The notes under the pieces were generated by a model. That model was not told where the DNA came from. It ran no database searches and saw only the letters and a program-made list of their open reading frames with translations. Positions 43,385-55,329 of a stretch of 64,000 bases of DNA are shown here, piece by piece. Made by a program: the position numbers and the translations under genes. Within the stretch, counting starts at the first letter, position 1; each line of letters starts with the position of its first letter. This stretch comes from Micrasema longulum (lineage: Eukaryota; Arthropoda; Insecta; Trichoptera; Brachycentridae): positions 124,001 to 188,000 of the forward strand of contig JAGVSM010003460.1 in the NCBI GenBank assembly GCA_022494885.1, in the 5' to 3' direction.

Positions 43385-43800
43385 ATGAACGCTATCTTCA
43401 TCTGTACATATCGATACGGTATCGATACTTAACTTCTGTACTATCTGTATCTACCCGGTATGTTCTACCTACTTGTCATATCGACATCATATAATCGAAA
43501 CAAACCAATGACCGCAAAAAATTAGTCCGCGTTTCTTACGACATTAACATTTAAAATAGTTTTTATTTATATTTTAAATAGGCTTATGTGATAAGAAGTG
43601 CCCACTTCAAAGCGACTATAAACTTCAATAAATCCCAATTCAAGCAAAAAACGCTCGCATGAACATGAGTTTTATGACTTTTGGAAATCACCTAGACAGT
43701 ACGCTTAACGATCGTCTGTAATTATCTACCAAATGACTACAAAACTGGCTCCATTGACGTCTCGATACCACTCAGAAAGATAGTAAAACAGATGAAAAAA
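43385..43800 (+). repeat. Repeat H, uninterrupted copy
   Basis: 'aacgctatcttcatctgtacatatcgatacggtatcgata' to 'ctggctccattgacg'. It matches both halves flanking the LINE at 29633-30718. No coding. Confidence 0.5.
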
Positions 43801-44138
43801 AATAAAATAAATTTACAGTGGCAACTTTCTAACGCCTCGATACTTTTATACGTTAATAGTGCAAAACCTAACGACATTATTTTTCGTATCTAGGCGTTCG
43901 TTTTACCACACTGTCAGTTATGTCAGAATTTAATTCGACTTCAAAATAAACTAATTTCTATCTTATATGTTTAAAGGCCTTTAAAAAAAAAGTGCCAACC
44001 ACAAAACGATAAAAAAATGAAGTTAATCGTAAATACAGGAAAAATCGCTCGGTCGAACAAAATTTTTGTCACTTTTAATGCAGAGATAATCGTATCGAGA
44101 GGTTCTAGACGCGTCGGTACAAACAAATATACTTACAT

Positions 44139-44374
44139 AAAAACTTGATGGTGGGAGAATCGGCATATCTTTGTAATCGGTCAGGAGAATTTTATCTTCA
44201 ACTATGACGTCAAAGTGAATGTAATTTTAGTGCGTAGATATGTGTACTGTGACGTACGCTTCCCTTGTTTCATATCGATGTGCCTACCCAAAACATGAAG
44301 GTGGGGGGTCGGTAGTGTATCTTAGTAATCGCTAGAGAGAATTTATCTTCAACTACACCATCAAGGTGAAGGTA
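44139..44374. repeat. Direct repeat, ~151-bp period
   Basis: 44139-44223 ('aaaacttgatggtgggag...agaattttatcttcaacta...caaagtgaatgta') recurs at 44290-44374. Confidence 0.65.
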
Positions 44375-45119
44375 TGACGTCATTATCTTCTCATCATAAT
44401 CGAGGTGCAGGTCTTCTCCCTTTTATGTACTTTTTATTTAATTTTTACAATATTTTTTTTTTGGTGTTTAATTTTTTTCTCGTCTCCTTCTGTATTTATA
44501 ATAAATTAATGTAAAATCTTTAATTGTTCTTACTTTTTTAAATTGTTTTCTTTTACCCTGTTTTTGTTAAAAAGACTTTATGATTTCCATAGTACACAAA
44601 TAAATAATCTAGTAAAAACGGATTTATTTTATGTTAGAAGTTGAAGTTAAAGAAAGTTTGTTATAATCCCTAGAGTAAAATTAATATGATTAAACTGCAC
44701 TCTAAATATGTTTAACTTCAAGTAAGTCTTATATTAAAACATTTTTCTTCATAATCTAAATCACCCAAGCGATTTATTGCTTATGAAAACGATTTACGAG
44801 CGTCTAGTATTTCATGGAGTGCAAACTTTTTACATTATATTTTCAGTTTCTTACTTTCATTTTAAAATCATCTGAAGAGTTTCCGCACACTTTAAATGTT
44901 AATATTGTGTCTGAAGTATTAAATTTTACCATATTAATCATATAACTAAATTAATAAAATAATAAATAAACTACATAATAATGGACTGTAACTTAATTAA
45001 TGTTTCTAAATATAAGTATAAAACCACTTACCGACGTACCCGTCTCTTTGTCAGGACACTCACGACACCAATATGTCTAAGGGAAGAGACCATTGTAGGA
45101 GACTGCTGCGAGATATTGC
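44375..45119. other. No gene recognised
   Basis: AT-rich. The 93-codon frame starting at 44981 runs into the LINE tail beyond and is not supported. Confidence 0.35.
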
Positions 45120-45900
45120 ATAGATTTATTTTTATTTTATTTATTTTTATTTATTTATTTATTTATTTAATTTTACAATACGCCCAAGGGGCATTTACAA
45201 AAAATATACAGTTAAGTACAAACATAGTGCGTAAAAATTTAAAAGATAAACAATACATTTAGAAACAATAAGAAGCATACTGCCATGCAAAATAAAAAGT
45301 GAAACTTTACATAGTAAAAAGAAAAAAATAATTTTATATGGATATAATAAAAGTAATTGAATTAAAAAGCAAATTGTAAGTAACTTGTAAAGAATTCAAA
45401 CAAAAAAAATAAATACATTTTCATATACTTATAAGTATAAAAATAAATATACAGGTAACTACAAACAAAGAAAGTAATAATTTTATAAATACACAACACA
45501 TTAAAAGAAATAAAAAAGATTTTATATACATGTAGAAACAATAAAAAGCAAACTGCAATGCAAAATAAAAAGCGAAACTTTGCATAAAAAAAAAGATTAA
45601 AAATATGAATATAAGAACAATGTTAAAATTAAAAAACAAATTGTAAATAACTTGTTAAGAGTTCTAAATATATATATACACACATATATACACATATATA
45701 CGTATAAAAAAAAATGTTATTAACAAATTAATCGTAAAAACAAATAATGAAAATTAGTTAAGAGTAAGTATATATGTGAAAATAATATAATATACGGTAC
45801 ACAAAAATATTTGATAAATTAATATCAGAAAGAGATAAGATAATACACATCAAAAACAGAGAAAGAATTGTATGAAAAAGAAAGTTTCATTAGATTTATA
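45120..45900 (-). mobile_element. LINE 3' UTR, antisense, internally duplicated
   Basis: (TTTA)n then 'caatacgcccaaggggcatttaca', a 'gccccttggg' 3'-end signature read backwards. A ~140-bp segment at 45261 ('agaaacaataagaagcatactgccatgcaaaataaaaag') recurs at 45534 with a period of 273 bp. No coding. Confidence 0.5.
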
Positions 45901-45930
45901 TACTATTACGCGTGTGTTTATTGAAATATA

Positions 45931-46302
45931 CAGGGTGTTCATTAAATCCTGTCACATCTGAAACCACGATGATCAGTATAAGCAAGAAGACATATTGGCA
46001 CATTGAAATAATTTTTTAGAACGAATAAATTTAAAAAAAAAATATATAAAAAAAAGCAAATGGTTGCTTACTTCTGCATGGGTGAAAAGAGGAGGGGAAG
46101 GAGGGAGTTTGATACACCACGGACCGCGCAGCCACGCCCCCTTCGCTTCTCTCCTGCAGAAGTAAGCAACCATTTGTTTTTTTAAATATTTTATATTTAA
46201 AAAAATTACTTGTTCTAAATATTTTTTAAATATGCCTCTATGTCTTCTTGCCCATTCTGATCATCGTGGTTTTGGATGTGACAGGGTTTAAAGAACACTC
46301 TG
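45931..46302. mobile_element. 372-bp foldback MITE, mariner-like ends
   Basis: Flanked by TA on each side. The left end CAGGGTGTTCATTAAATCCT and right-end reverse complement CAGAGTGTTCTTTAAACCCT start arms of roughly 150 bp. The arms include CCACGATGATCAG, AAGAAGACATA and GGTTGCTTACTTCTGCA. They leave a ~60-bp GC-rich loop. The 66-codon minus frame inside is an artefact. Confidence 0.8.
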
Positions 46303-46309
46303 TATGTAT

Positions 46310-46500
46310 GTTTCTGTTATAATATTTTATCTTTATTTTTGCAATTATTTAATAATGTATGCACTTCCACTTTATATTATGTTGTATCCCAAGTCAACAC
46401 AGGGCCCTTGGCCTCATAGAGTTTGGGATACATTTTAATTATATTTTTTTGTTATATGTATGTATTTGTATGAATAAAATTAATGAAATGAAATAAATAC
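46310..46500 (+). mobile_element. LINE 3' end fragment
   Basis: TGTATCCCAA and TTGGGATACA (46384-46435) pair around 'gggcccttggcc', followed by 'aaattaatgaaatgaaataaata'. This is a hairpin-plus-A-rich terminus typical of Jockey-like LINE tails. Confidence 0.35.
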
Positions 46501-46737
46501 TAGAATACAATCTCACTTTCACTATCACCGTTCACAATATTTACGAAAAAGTACATAGGTTACTCGTACATGCAGAGTTAAAAGTGATGCAAACACCGCC
46601 ATGTCTGAACATGCACTTAAAATAAAATAATAATATTTAGTGATATGTTGCAGAACGTGTGGAAGTGGGGATTGGGAAGGCAGACAAAAAAAGTCGTTAA
46701 GTAGTTATTTACTAATATTTGCTAACATTTAACAATG

Positions 46738-48070
46738 TTTTACGTACGTCAAAATGTTCGCAGACTGGTTGGATTTCCTCCCTACGGATAAATTTGGATT
46801 AAATTTTTTTGCAACAGAGAGAAAACGTTTTTGAGAAGGTAATATAAACAGTCTAGTCATGTACAGGGCTAATAACCTGTCATTGGCTGGTTTATTTTTT
46901 TATTTCACGTTTTACATAAAACTTTTTTTTCAATATGAATACCTCACTGGGCACAACCCGTGTCAAGGCATTCATTTACATGATTTAGTATATTATTCTT
47001 ATAATGTACTAAATTAAATATTAAATATTCATATTTTAATCCACACAGATATATATACCTATTTAATAATAAGAGAAAAAAAAAGAAGAAAAAGAAAACA
47101 ACATTATATTATTAGTACAGCTCTCACATTTAACTACTGTGAAGACATTAGGTCAAGTAACAAGCTACTGTTAGCTCCCGGTGGCCCAATATCCGCACAA
47201 ATGCCAAATATACGATTATATGACATATATTCATAGAGACACCGTGTGGATACAAATACAAAACATGAAATGCAAAAATAATTATACATAAACATGTTTA
47301 CTGCTTTGGTGGGGTGACCATCTCAAGACAGCATTTGACTCCTTTGACCAAATGATGTTGTCATTTTAGGTGCCATGTATAGCTGTTTTCTTTTATGACG
47401 CGTTTCAAAGCTCGTATTGTAAATTTTTTTTCCACCGTGTTTATGAGTGTGAACGAGAAGTGCCTAAGCATACAGTTGCCTGACGTTTAGAACACCTACT
47501 CGTTCAAACACCTCAGCTGTAGGTGTTCTGATAGGGACCCCGAGTAGAGCCTTGAGAACACACTTTTGTGCAATTTCTAATGCTTAAATAGCATTTTTCC
47601 GGGCCCCACCCCACGCAATAATACCATACTCAGCAAGACTTTGACATAATGAAAAATACACTTTTTTCGAAGTTTTTTTGTCCAGAATGTTTCTTAGAGA
47701 GTTGAAAACAAACATAAGTTTTTTTTAATTTTTGTTGTTAAATTGTCAATTTGAGCAGCCCAGTCTAAATACGAATCTATGATTACTCCTAAATATTTTA
47801 TATTATCAACTTTATTTATAAATGTACACTTGTTCTCATCACTACACTGCATTACACTTTAAGTTTAAGTGGCTACTTTACATACTGCGTAACATTTACC
47901 ATTTTGCCTTTGTTTAAACATCCACATTTCCTCAACTCTTCCATCTGTTGACTTTTGAGAAGTTAAAGAGCTCAAACCTTTATTATGTGGGTGGGTGAGA
48001 TTCATCCGGCTGAAACAATTCACCTACTAGGCAACGCCCGAAAACAATTATCCAATTTTTATACTTCTTC
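46738..48070 (-). repeat. Foldback family C copy split by a LINE
   Basis: 46738-46892 carries the left arm up to 'ctgtcattggctggttt'. The centre continues at 47868 with 'aagtttaagtggctactttacatactg' and ends at 'taggcaacgcccgaaaacaatta' (about 48050). Confidence 0.7.
46893..47867 (-). pseudogene. Jockey-like LINE, 5' truncated
   Basis: The minus-strand frame from about 47815 reads KYLGVIIDSYLDWAAQIDNL, then SLCQSLAEYGIIAWGGARKN (about 47600-47660), then LEIAQKCVLKALLGVP. A VFERVGVLNVRQLYA block and FETRHKRKQLYMAP follow, with two stops. 'KYLGVxxDxxLxW' and 'EYGIIAWGGA' are reverse transcriptase C-terminal signatures of the Jockey group. The palm is missing. The 3' UTR contains 'tgggcacaacccgtg' (antisense). 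Inserted in family C. Confidence 0.7.
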
Positions 48071-48089
48071 TTTTACCAGTTAGTTAATT

Positions 48090-48290
48090 CAACAATGTTT
48101 TGAGTATGTCCAAATGTTTGCAGACTGGCTGGATTCCCTCTCTGGGGAGTAATTTAGATCTACATTAGTTGCAACAGAGGGAAAACATTTTTCGGAAGGG
48201 AATATGGAGGTTTAGGCATTTACATGGCTTATGGCTGTCATTGGCTGATTTAAGTGGCCACTTTACACACTGTCTTACATTCTTCTAGGC
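48090..48290 (-). repeat. Foldback family C, arm and part of centre
   Basis: 'acaatgttttgagtatgtccaaatgtttgcagactggctgg' to 'cactttacacactgtcttacattc'. Confidence 0.7.
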
Positions 48291-49484
48291 AAAATGTTTT
48301 TCAAAATGCGTTACCCCTCTGTGGCAAAAAAATACTTAGATAACTTAAAATGTTATAAATAATGTACTAAATACTTAACTTACATAATAAAATGTAGTTT
48401 TTTAATTAGTCAGATGGGATACCATCTCGTAGGAATGTAAAAGCTCGTAATTTAAAAAAAATGTATCTGTTTCATGAATTTGATGATGTTTTGGTATGGT
48501 CAAAAAAACGTTTTTAAAATAAAAATATATACGTTTTTCAATAAACATGTCTTTTGAATGTAAAAAAACGTCTTATATACAGTATAAACCCATAGAGACA
48601 TACTTATTTATCAGACGTAACATAAGTTTGAACTTATTTTCCCTTAGGGATACGCATAAATGTAATTTTCGAAAATAAATATTGAAGTAAAAAATGTATT
48701 CAAAATAAACATACTAGGTATTGAAATATCTAGACTTTAAAGAATTTACATTTATTCCCGAGTGTGTGGTAAAAACGTTATTTTCGTTGTGGCAAAATAA
48801 ATTGTTCAAAGGAACACATTTTTCCATATGAAAATAATTCAAAATGTTTGCACATTATTTTGCAAAAATATTAAAATATTATTGTAGTTTGCATAAGTTT
48901 AAAAAGTAATGAAACCCTTAAAAGTAATTTTATGAAATTAGTAAAAGGTATATACATAATACAGACCCATTGCGAGTGAAGTGAACCAACTGACAAAAGG
49001 GTAAAACTTTTGTATTTAAAGTTTTAACTCTATAAGCTTTTCGCCATTTTTACAAAACTTTTACAGTAATTTTAATTAACATGGACGTTTTGCACATAAA
49101 GAGACAGGAAAAAAGGTTTTTTAGATAATATTAATAACAGAAATATAATATAAGTAGTTAGATTACTTCACCTTTAAAATGACAGTTAATTAACTACACC
49201 CTTTAATGGGCTCAAATGTAATGTTTATAATAAATATGATAGATGTCAATTTTGCGTTTGTAGCAATACAATACATTCCATTGTTTATTTACTCGTACCT
49301 GCATGACCAGCAAAGGTAATTTTACAATGGAATATACAGATTAAAATCAATAGTCTAGCACTATCTGACATCAGAGGAATAACCTCTGACCAAAGTTCAC
49401 CAATAATTCATCATTGTAGAGATGTTCTTGGTAGCTTAAGCAAAATAGCTTGTAAAATAAGTTTTATTTTTTGTTTCTTATACT
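48291..49484. other. No gene recognised
   Basis: AT-rich, without coding or repeats shared elsewhere in the window. Confidence 0.4.
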
Positions 49485-49948
49485 ATCGTATTGACAATAT
49501 TTTGAGTTTGTCCAAATTTTTGTAGACAAGGACTGGATTCAACTCCCTGGGGAGCTGTTTATATTAAAATATTACAACAGATATGAAGAACATTTAAGAG
49601 AAGGTAATATGGAAGTCTAGGCATCTACAGGGCTTATGACCTGTCAGAATCTCACCCGCATAAATAAAGGTTTCAGCTCTTTAACTTCACAAACATCAAC
49701 AGATGGAAGAATTGAAGAAATATGGATTTTCAAATATAGGCAGAATGGTGAATGTTACACAGTGTGTAAAGTGGCCACTTAAACCAGCCATTGACAGGTC
49801 ATAAGCCCTGTAGATGCCTAGACTTCCATATTACCTTCTCTTAAATGTTCTTCATCTCTGTTGTAATATTTTAATATAAACAGCTCCCACGGGAGCTGAA
49901 TCCAGTCCTTGTCTACAAAAATTTGGACAAACTCAAAATATTGTTGAT
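49485..49948 (+). repeat. Foldback family C, complete copy with long arms
   Basis: The left arm, about 49492-49646, begins 'caatattttgagtttgtcc' and ends 'gcttatgacctgtca'. It is the near-exact reverse complement (about 4 mismatches in 155) of the right arm at about 49793-49947. The ~146-bp centre holds 'ctcacccgcataaataaaggtttcagctctttaac' and 'cacagtgtgtaaagtggcc'. No open frame of note. Such near-identity of arms implies recent origin or conversion. Confidence 0.85.
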
Positions 49949-50250
49949 AAATTACCTGGTCCATAAAGAAGTATAGAAATTGAAAAATAATATTTTCAGG
50001 CGTTGCCTAGTATGTAGGTGAAATAATTTAATTAGATGAATCTCACCCGCATAAATAAAGGTTTCAGCTCTTTATCTTCACAAACATCATCAGATGAAAG
50101 AATTGAAGAAATATGGATGTTCAAATATAGGCAGAATGGAGAATGTTACACAGTGTGTAAAGTGGCCACTTAAACCAGCCATTGACAGGTCATAAGCCAT
50201 GTAGATGCCTAGACTTCCATATTACCTTCTCTTAAATGTTCTTCATCTCT
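49949..50250 (+). repeat. Family C, adjacent direct duplicate
   Basis: 50038-50250 repeats 49647-49859 without gaps at an offset of 391 bp, with about 6 differences in 213 bp. Confidence 0.85.
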
Positions 50251-51177
50251 ATCGTATTGATATTGCTTATTTTTTATAATTGTGTAGGTAAACTTGAATA
50301 TGTGTATATATTTTTTGTTAATTATTATGGCTTAACATTATATTACCGTATATATATATAAAGATATGTATATATATTGTATATGTGTATGTAAGGGTGT
50401 GTATATGTGTGTAAACTTGTACATACCATCCTTCTGTAAATCAGTATACCCCACGCACAGGCTATGCCTATGTTGGATTATTTTAATGTATGATTTTATC
50501 CTCTTTTTAAATAATACAAGAACAAGATATACCCTCAATTAATAACATAATTAAAAAGGCATATACCGTACAATTTTCAAAGAAAAAAACCCACTAATGT
50601 ACAAAATTCTCGAAACTCCAGATTTACAAATTATTTAATTTTACACAGATGCAATACAGCTGAATTTTTAAATCATTATTCACATCTTGGAAATAAAACT
50701 TTTATTTTACTTTCCGGAAATCTTAAAATCAAAACCAAATATCAAAACATTTAAATGTAAATAAAAAAACCACATGAGTCCCACCCTAGCCTGAACTCCA
50801 TAAAGTGGAGAAATGTGTATATTTTAAAATAAAATATCTAATATCATGGAATCTATTTTAGATAGTAAAAATAAAATGTAAATAAAAAATAAAATATTTG
50901 TGTTTAGATACTAAATGCATATATGTATATAATTAAAAATAAATATAAAACGAACTCCCTCTCTAAACATGAGTTTTTTCTCTATTAGAGAGGTAGAAAC
51001 GTTATTTTTAATAATTATGTATGGACCAAATATTTTTTAATTTTATATTTATTTTGAGAAGATCTTTTTTCAATAAATATAAAAAAATAAAATAAAAACT
51101 TATGAAGCGCCATGTTTGTCATAAAATACCTCAAGAAATTCTCTTAAAAATAATTTGATTGAAACCTTAAACTGACA
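50251..51177. other. No gene; microsatellite and a small shared repeat
   Basis: TA/TG-rich microsatellite at 50345-50415. At about 50950-51020 a block 'aactccctctctaaacatgagttttttctctattagagaggtagaaa' recurs inverted at 56890-56945, containing the stem CCTCTCTAA/TTAGAGAGG. Confidence 0.5.
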
Positions 51178-51362
51178 TTTAAATTTATTTCAACAGAGAG
51201 GGAAAACATTTTTGAGAAGGGAATATGGAAGTCTAGGCATTTACAGGGCTTTTGACCTATCATTGGCTGGTTTAAGTGGCCACTTTACATACTGTGTAAC
51301 ATTCACCATTTTGCTCATGTTTGAACATCCACATTTCCTCAACTCTTTCATCTGTAAAATTT
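51178..51362 (-). repeat. Foldback family C, one arm plus centre
   Basis: 'caacagagagggaaaacatttttgagaagggaatatgg' to 'cctcaactctttcatctgta'. Confidence 0.7.
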
Positions 51363-51429
51363 GGTCCTAACTTGATGAGGATGTATTTATTTATGGACTT
51401 TTGTTTACTTTGTAGAACTTCATATTACA

Positions 51430-52788
51430 ATTTAATTTAAAAATCAAATTCTGACAAGGCACAATCGTGCCCTAACAAGATGAATAAATTCGACGAATTT
51501 TTAGTTTATGTTTTTTTTTTAAAAAAAAACAATTTTAAGCAGACTCAAATCAGTGTTTGATTGAAATATTAAATTTGGTACAGATTTATTCGAATGATTC
51601 AGAGAAAATCTGGATTTTGAGTTTCTTTCGAAACATCACTTCACTCTTACAGATTTGTCTCTCTGCTGGAAAAACATCCCATGCCATAGGGCCTGCTGCC
51701 TTCACTAAATTTAGTGAACTGGTTGCAAACATGTAAAATAACTTTTCCTATCGCTGAATATGTAGCTGATCTACGCGTAAGATATCTGTCAGCTAGTACA
51801 TTTGGAATGCATAGTTCTTTTAGATATTGCGGTTGGCATATGCAGTGACCCTTACATATGCCAACAGAGTTTGTATACCCTTTGTGGAAAGCGTAGCCAG
51901 TGTAATTTCCAAAGCAGTAGAGTGGACGGAGATGGAGATTCCTAAAATGAGTCTCGCTGTGGAGTTTAATACATGCTGTAGGAGAGACATTGTATTCATT
52001 GGTAGACGTGCGGAGAAACCATTACAATAATCGACTCAAGACAGTACAAAAACATTTATTCATTGACGGGTGACATCAACCGGCAAATTTTTGCATATGT
52101 CTTTAATTTTTCTCAACTGGTAGAAACAAGAACTTCCTCATGCTGCTAATTTGAGCATCAAGAGGGAGGTTAGAATTAAGGAGGTCTCCCAGTAGTTAAA
52201 CAGTGGGTAAAGCGGTAGGTACTCCTTATATTGGGTATCTTGAATCAAATTTTGACGTTAGGCCAAAACCATACACAGTTGTAACGTTTTATATGGGTCA
52301 AATTTCAGCCATCCATTTTTTTATTTTCTCAATGCATCCATGAATTATTAACAAGCACACTCTTCATGCCTGCTCCAAAATAAACGTAAACACATGGATC
52401 ATTCGCATAGCAGTGAGATCATAATTCACATTATTTTATAATGTTTTCTATATCTTTCGTGTAGAGGAGATAGAGAAATGGTCCAAAAACTGAGTTTTAA
52501 GGCACTCTAGTAGACTCTGGAACACAACTGCATATTCTTTTTTATCAATATATGAACTGAATCACATATCTGCCTGATCACAGATACTATTGGTTTTCTC
52601 CGGGCGTTCAAGCAAAATATTTTGGTCTACAGTATCATACGCAGCACTCAAGTCCAAAATAGCCAATATCAGGTGACCAGAGTCTACCGCCGTTAAAATG
52701 TCAGACAGTACTCTTATCACTCCGGTCTCCGTGGAATAAAAACTTCGGATAGCCTTAGTAAGGCGCTTACGCTTCAGATACTCGTCAA
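51430..52788 (-). pseudogene. CR1-like LINE relic, antisense
   Basis: The minus-strand translation begins FDEYLKRKRLTKAI (about 52775), then LLILAILDLSAAYDTVDQNI-like sequence (about 52610-52690). That is the 'LDLSAAFDTVDHxiLL' block of CR1/Crack-type reverse transcriptases. Later parts read CIEKIKKWMAEI (about 52330) and, near the end, KELCIPNVLADRYLTRRS and RPYGMGCFSS. The FADD region is unreadable. The 3' UTR has 'ggcacgattgtgccttg' on the minus strand. Many stops and frameshifts: an old copy, but unusually long for the window. Confidence 0.6.
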
Positions 52789-52789
52789 A

Positions 52790-52985
52790 TTACAATGGAA
52801 TATCGCAGTGTAGACCCAACTTTGAAATCAACTTTTTACGTCCACCCTTCTTCGAATCCAACCTAAAACGTCACGCATGGTAGGTGAACGCGCCAACCTC
52901 GCACAATGAGGCAAACCTATCTTTACTCGGTTTTCTCCTTAAGGATTTTAACCTAAGAGAAGCCATCGAGTCGATAATACTGGTT
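52790..52985 (-). mobile_element. SINE E copy with 5' leader
   Basis: The minus strand from 52985 reads 'actcgatggcttctcttaggttaaaatccttaaggagaaaacc', then the head, then 'ctacactgcgatattccattgtaa'. Confidence 0.7.
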
Positions 52986-53112
52986 TAGGGTTCTGGCCTG
53001 AACACGGGAAATACATATATACACAAATATATGTATGTATGTATATACTTCACCCACATATATGCACACGCGACGTTGAATATGCATTACATACGTATCT
53101 GAATATGCTTCG

Positions 53113-53265
53113 AATCAGGTCATGGCCCTGTGGTAAGATGTGGACTCACAGATCAAAGGTAAGTTCTCATTCCTCTCTATCATAACTCAAATCCCAATTT
53201 TTTCAGGACAAGTTAGTAACAATATTTAGGAAATAGTTTAAAAATTTAAACATTCGGTACATGCA
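53113..53265 (+). mobile_element. SINE D copy, degenerate
   Basis: 'aggtcatggccctgtggtaagatgtggactcacagatcaaag' and 'tcaggacaagttagtaacaatatttaggaaatag'. Confidence 0.6.
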
Positions 53266-53371
53266 CAGTAGGGTTTGCCAATATTAGTTTTTCCGAATTC
53301 CGAAATAAAAGGGGTTTTAAAAGTTGCCTTTTGGATTACTTAGAATGCAAAAAATATTTGATACTACTTAA

Positions 53372-53765
53372 GGCCCTCAACCACAGCTTAAAGTTTTCGA
53401 AAAAGTGTATTTTTGCGCTAAACCGGCTGTCATTTCGTATTTAAATTAGAAAGTCAGTTCAATTAAATTTTATAATATACATTAAACTTTACTTAAAGCG
53501 CATCTAAGAGCGTAAGTTTCACTTTGTTTTGTAATAAATGAGTAGCATTGTCTTAATGAGCCATTGTTGTCGTCAATATTAGCCAGGTGCTCAACGGAAT
53601 TAGTTCGGCGGACTGTAAAATTTTTGCATTTCGATAATTTTAAAACGTGTTCGAATGTGTAATGTGATTATATTATATCTCAAATAACAAAAAAATAGCT
53701 TTGTTAATATATATATTTAACACAATATTCAGACAGTTATAAACTTAAAACCTCGGTTGAGGGTC
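53372..53765. mobile_element. ~394-bp MITE candidate
   Basis: Ends GGCCCTCAACCACAG and, reverse complement of the right side, GACCCTCAACCGAGG. No coding. Target duplication unclear. Confidence 0.45.
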
Positions 53766-54194
53766 AAAAGTAGTGTGGACCATTTTTAAAAATAATTTTT
53801 AAGTTCAATGTGATCCAAAATGCAACTTTTTAGACCCCTTCCACTTCGATGTCTAAAAAAAAAAACTGCATACATCTTCAGCCCACTCTTATGCACAGTT
53901 TGATAAAAAAAAACTTCCAGTATTTACTAATTTATGATTTATTAAGTTAGTTCATAACTAACATTTAATTTACTAAATTTTCAAAGAAATATTATTTTAA
54001 AATTGATTTTATATATTTTAAGATTTCCCATTTTTTTTGTTTCTTCGATTGAATTCGTACAGTTTTTAAACCCAGTACAGTAAGTTTTAAGTCTCTATTT
54101 GTCTACTCATTGGCAATCTAATATATTTTTAACTCTAGTTTTGTATGTTGGTAATTTAAAAAAAAAATTGATTTAACCTCATGATTGTTTGATC
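53766..54194. other. No gene recognised
   Basis: AT-rich, nothing identified. Confidence 0.35.
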
Positions 54195-54575
54195 AAAAAT
54201 GCTATAAGTATGTCCAAATAATTGTAGACAGGCTAGATTTCCTCTCTAGGGAGTTATTTAGATCTAAATTCAATGTAACAGAGGGAAAACATTTTTGAGA
54301 AGGATATACAGGAATAAATTCAAAATTGTTATCAGGCGTTGTGTAATAGGAAAAATGGTTCAGCCGAATGAATCTCACCCACGTGATAAAGGTTTCAGCT
54401 CATTTACTTTACAAAAGTCAACAGATGGAAATGTTGAGAAAATGTGGATGTTTAAACACGAAATATAGGCAGAATGGTGAATGTTATACAGTGTGTAAAG
54501 TGGTCACTCAAACCAGTCAATGGCAGGTCATAAGCCTTGTAAATGCCCAGACTTCTATTTTCCTTTCTTAAAAAC
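54195..54575 (+). repeat. Foldback family C copy
   Basis: Arm 54195-54310 ('tatgtccaaataattgtagacaggctag...gagaagga'), then 'caggcgttgtgtaatagg', centre and second arm start ('cataagccttgtaaatgcccagactt'). The 67-codon frame is its translation. Confidence 0.7.
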
Positions 54576-55329
54576 GTGAACAAAAAGTGTACAAAAAAGT
54601 ACAAAGGTGAAAATAAATTTTACAGAAAAAAAACCTCTTAATGCGCATGGTTCAAGATCAGGACGTATATACTCCCACGCATAGTAAATAGACTCCAGAC
54701 AATATACAGAAAAGTGAAATGAATAAAAATAGAGTTAAATTTGTTTTAATTTTATTTTCTCAAATTGGTGTGTAAAAAAAGGATAAAAAAAAGAAAACCG
54801 AACAGTTTAAAAGTGTTGTTTGTTTATTCTTTTTGTATATTTCAGTATAAAAAAAGACTGTATTTTCCTTTTTTTTTTTTCTTTATTTTGTTGATATATT
54901 CGAGATTTTTTTAATGTGTACATTATATTGTTTTACTAAAATGTGAGCAATCCCTGCAAAAAACTGTTTTTGTAGTTTGACGGGAATTAAATGAATGTTA
55001 AAAAAAAATTAATTTAAAAAAAAACTTGTTCGTAAATTAAAATATAATTTTTAATTTTTGTTATTTACTGTGAGAAAACCCATTTTTGAAAACATTATTT
55101 AAACATTTGAATATGTATTCGTTTTGATTATTATCCTCATCGCCTTATTCCGAAGAATTTTATTGCATTTAAATCATCAATGCGGTCTGGTTTTTTGTCA
55201 ATAGGCGTGAACAAGCCGCGAGGTTTGAGCGGGCGTCCATCTTTTTGCGCTCTGGAATAATCTTGAAAATTTTCCGATCACATTAAAACGGGTCTTACTA
55301 GTTTTTTTTATGAAAAAATATAGTGTTTT
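54576..55329. other. No gene recognised
   Basis: T-rich and A-rich runs; nothing identified. Confidence 0.35.

Noticed and set aside
45973..46173. 66-codon minus frame with a Pro-rich centre
   Set aside because: Lies entirely inside the foldback MITE; the mixed composition comes from its GC-rich loop.
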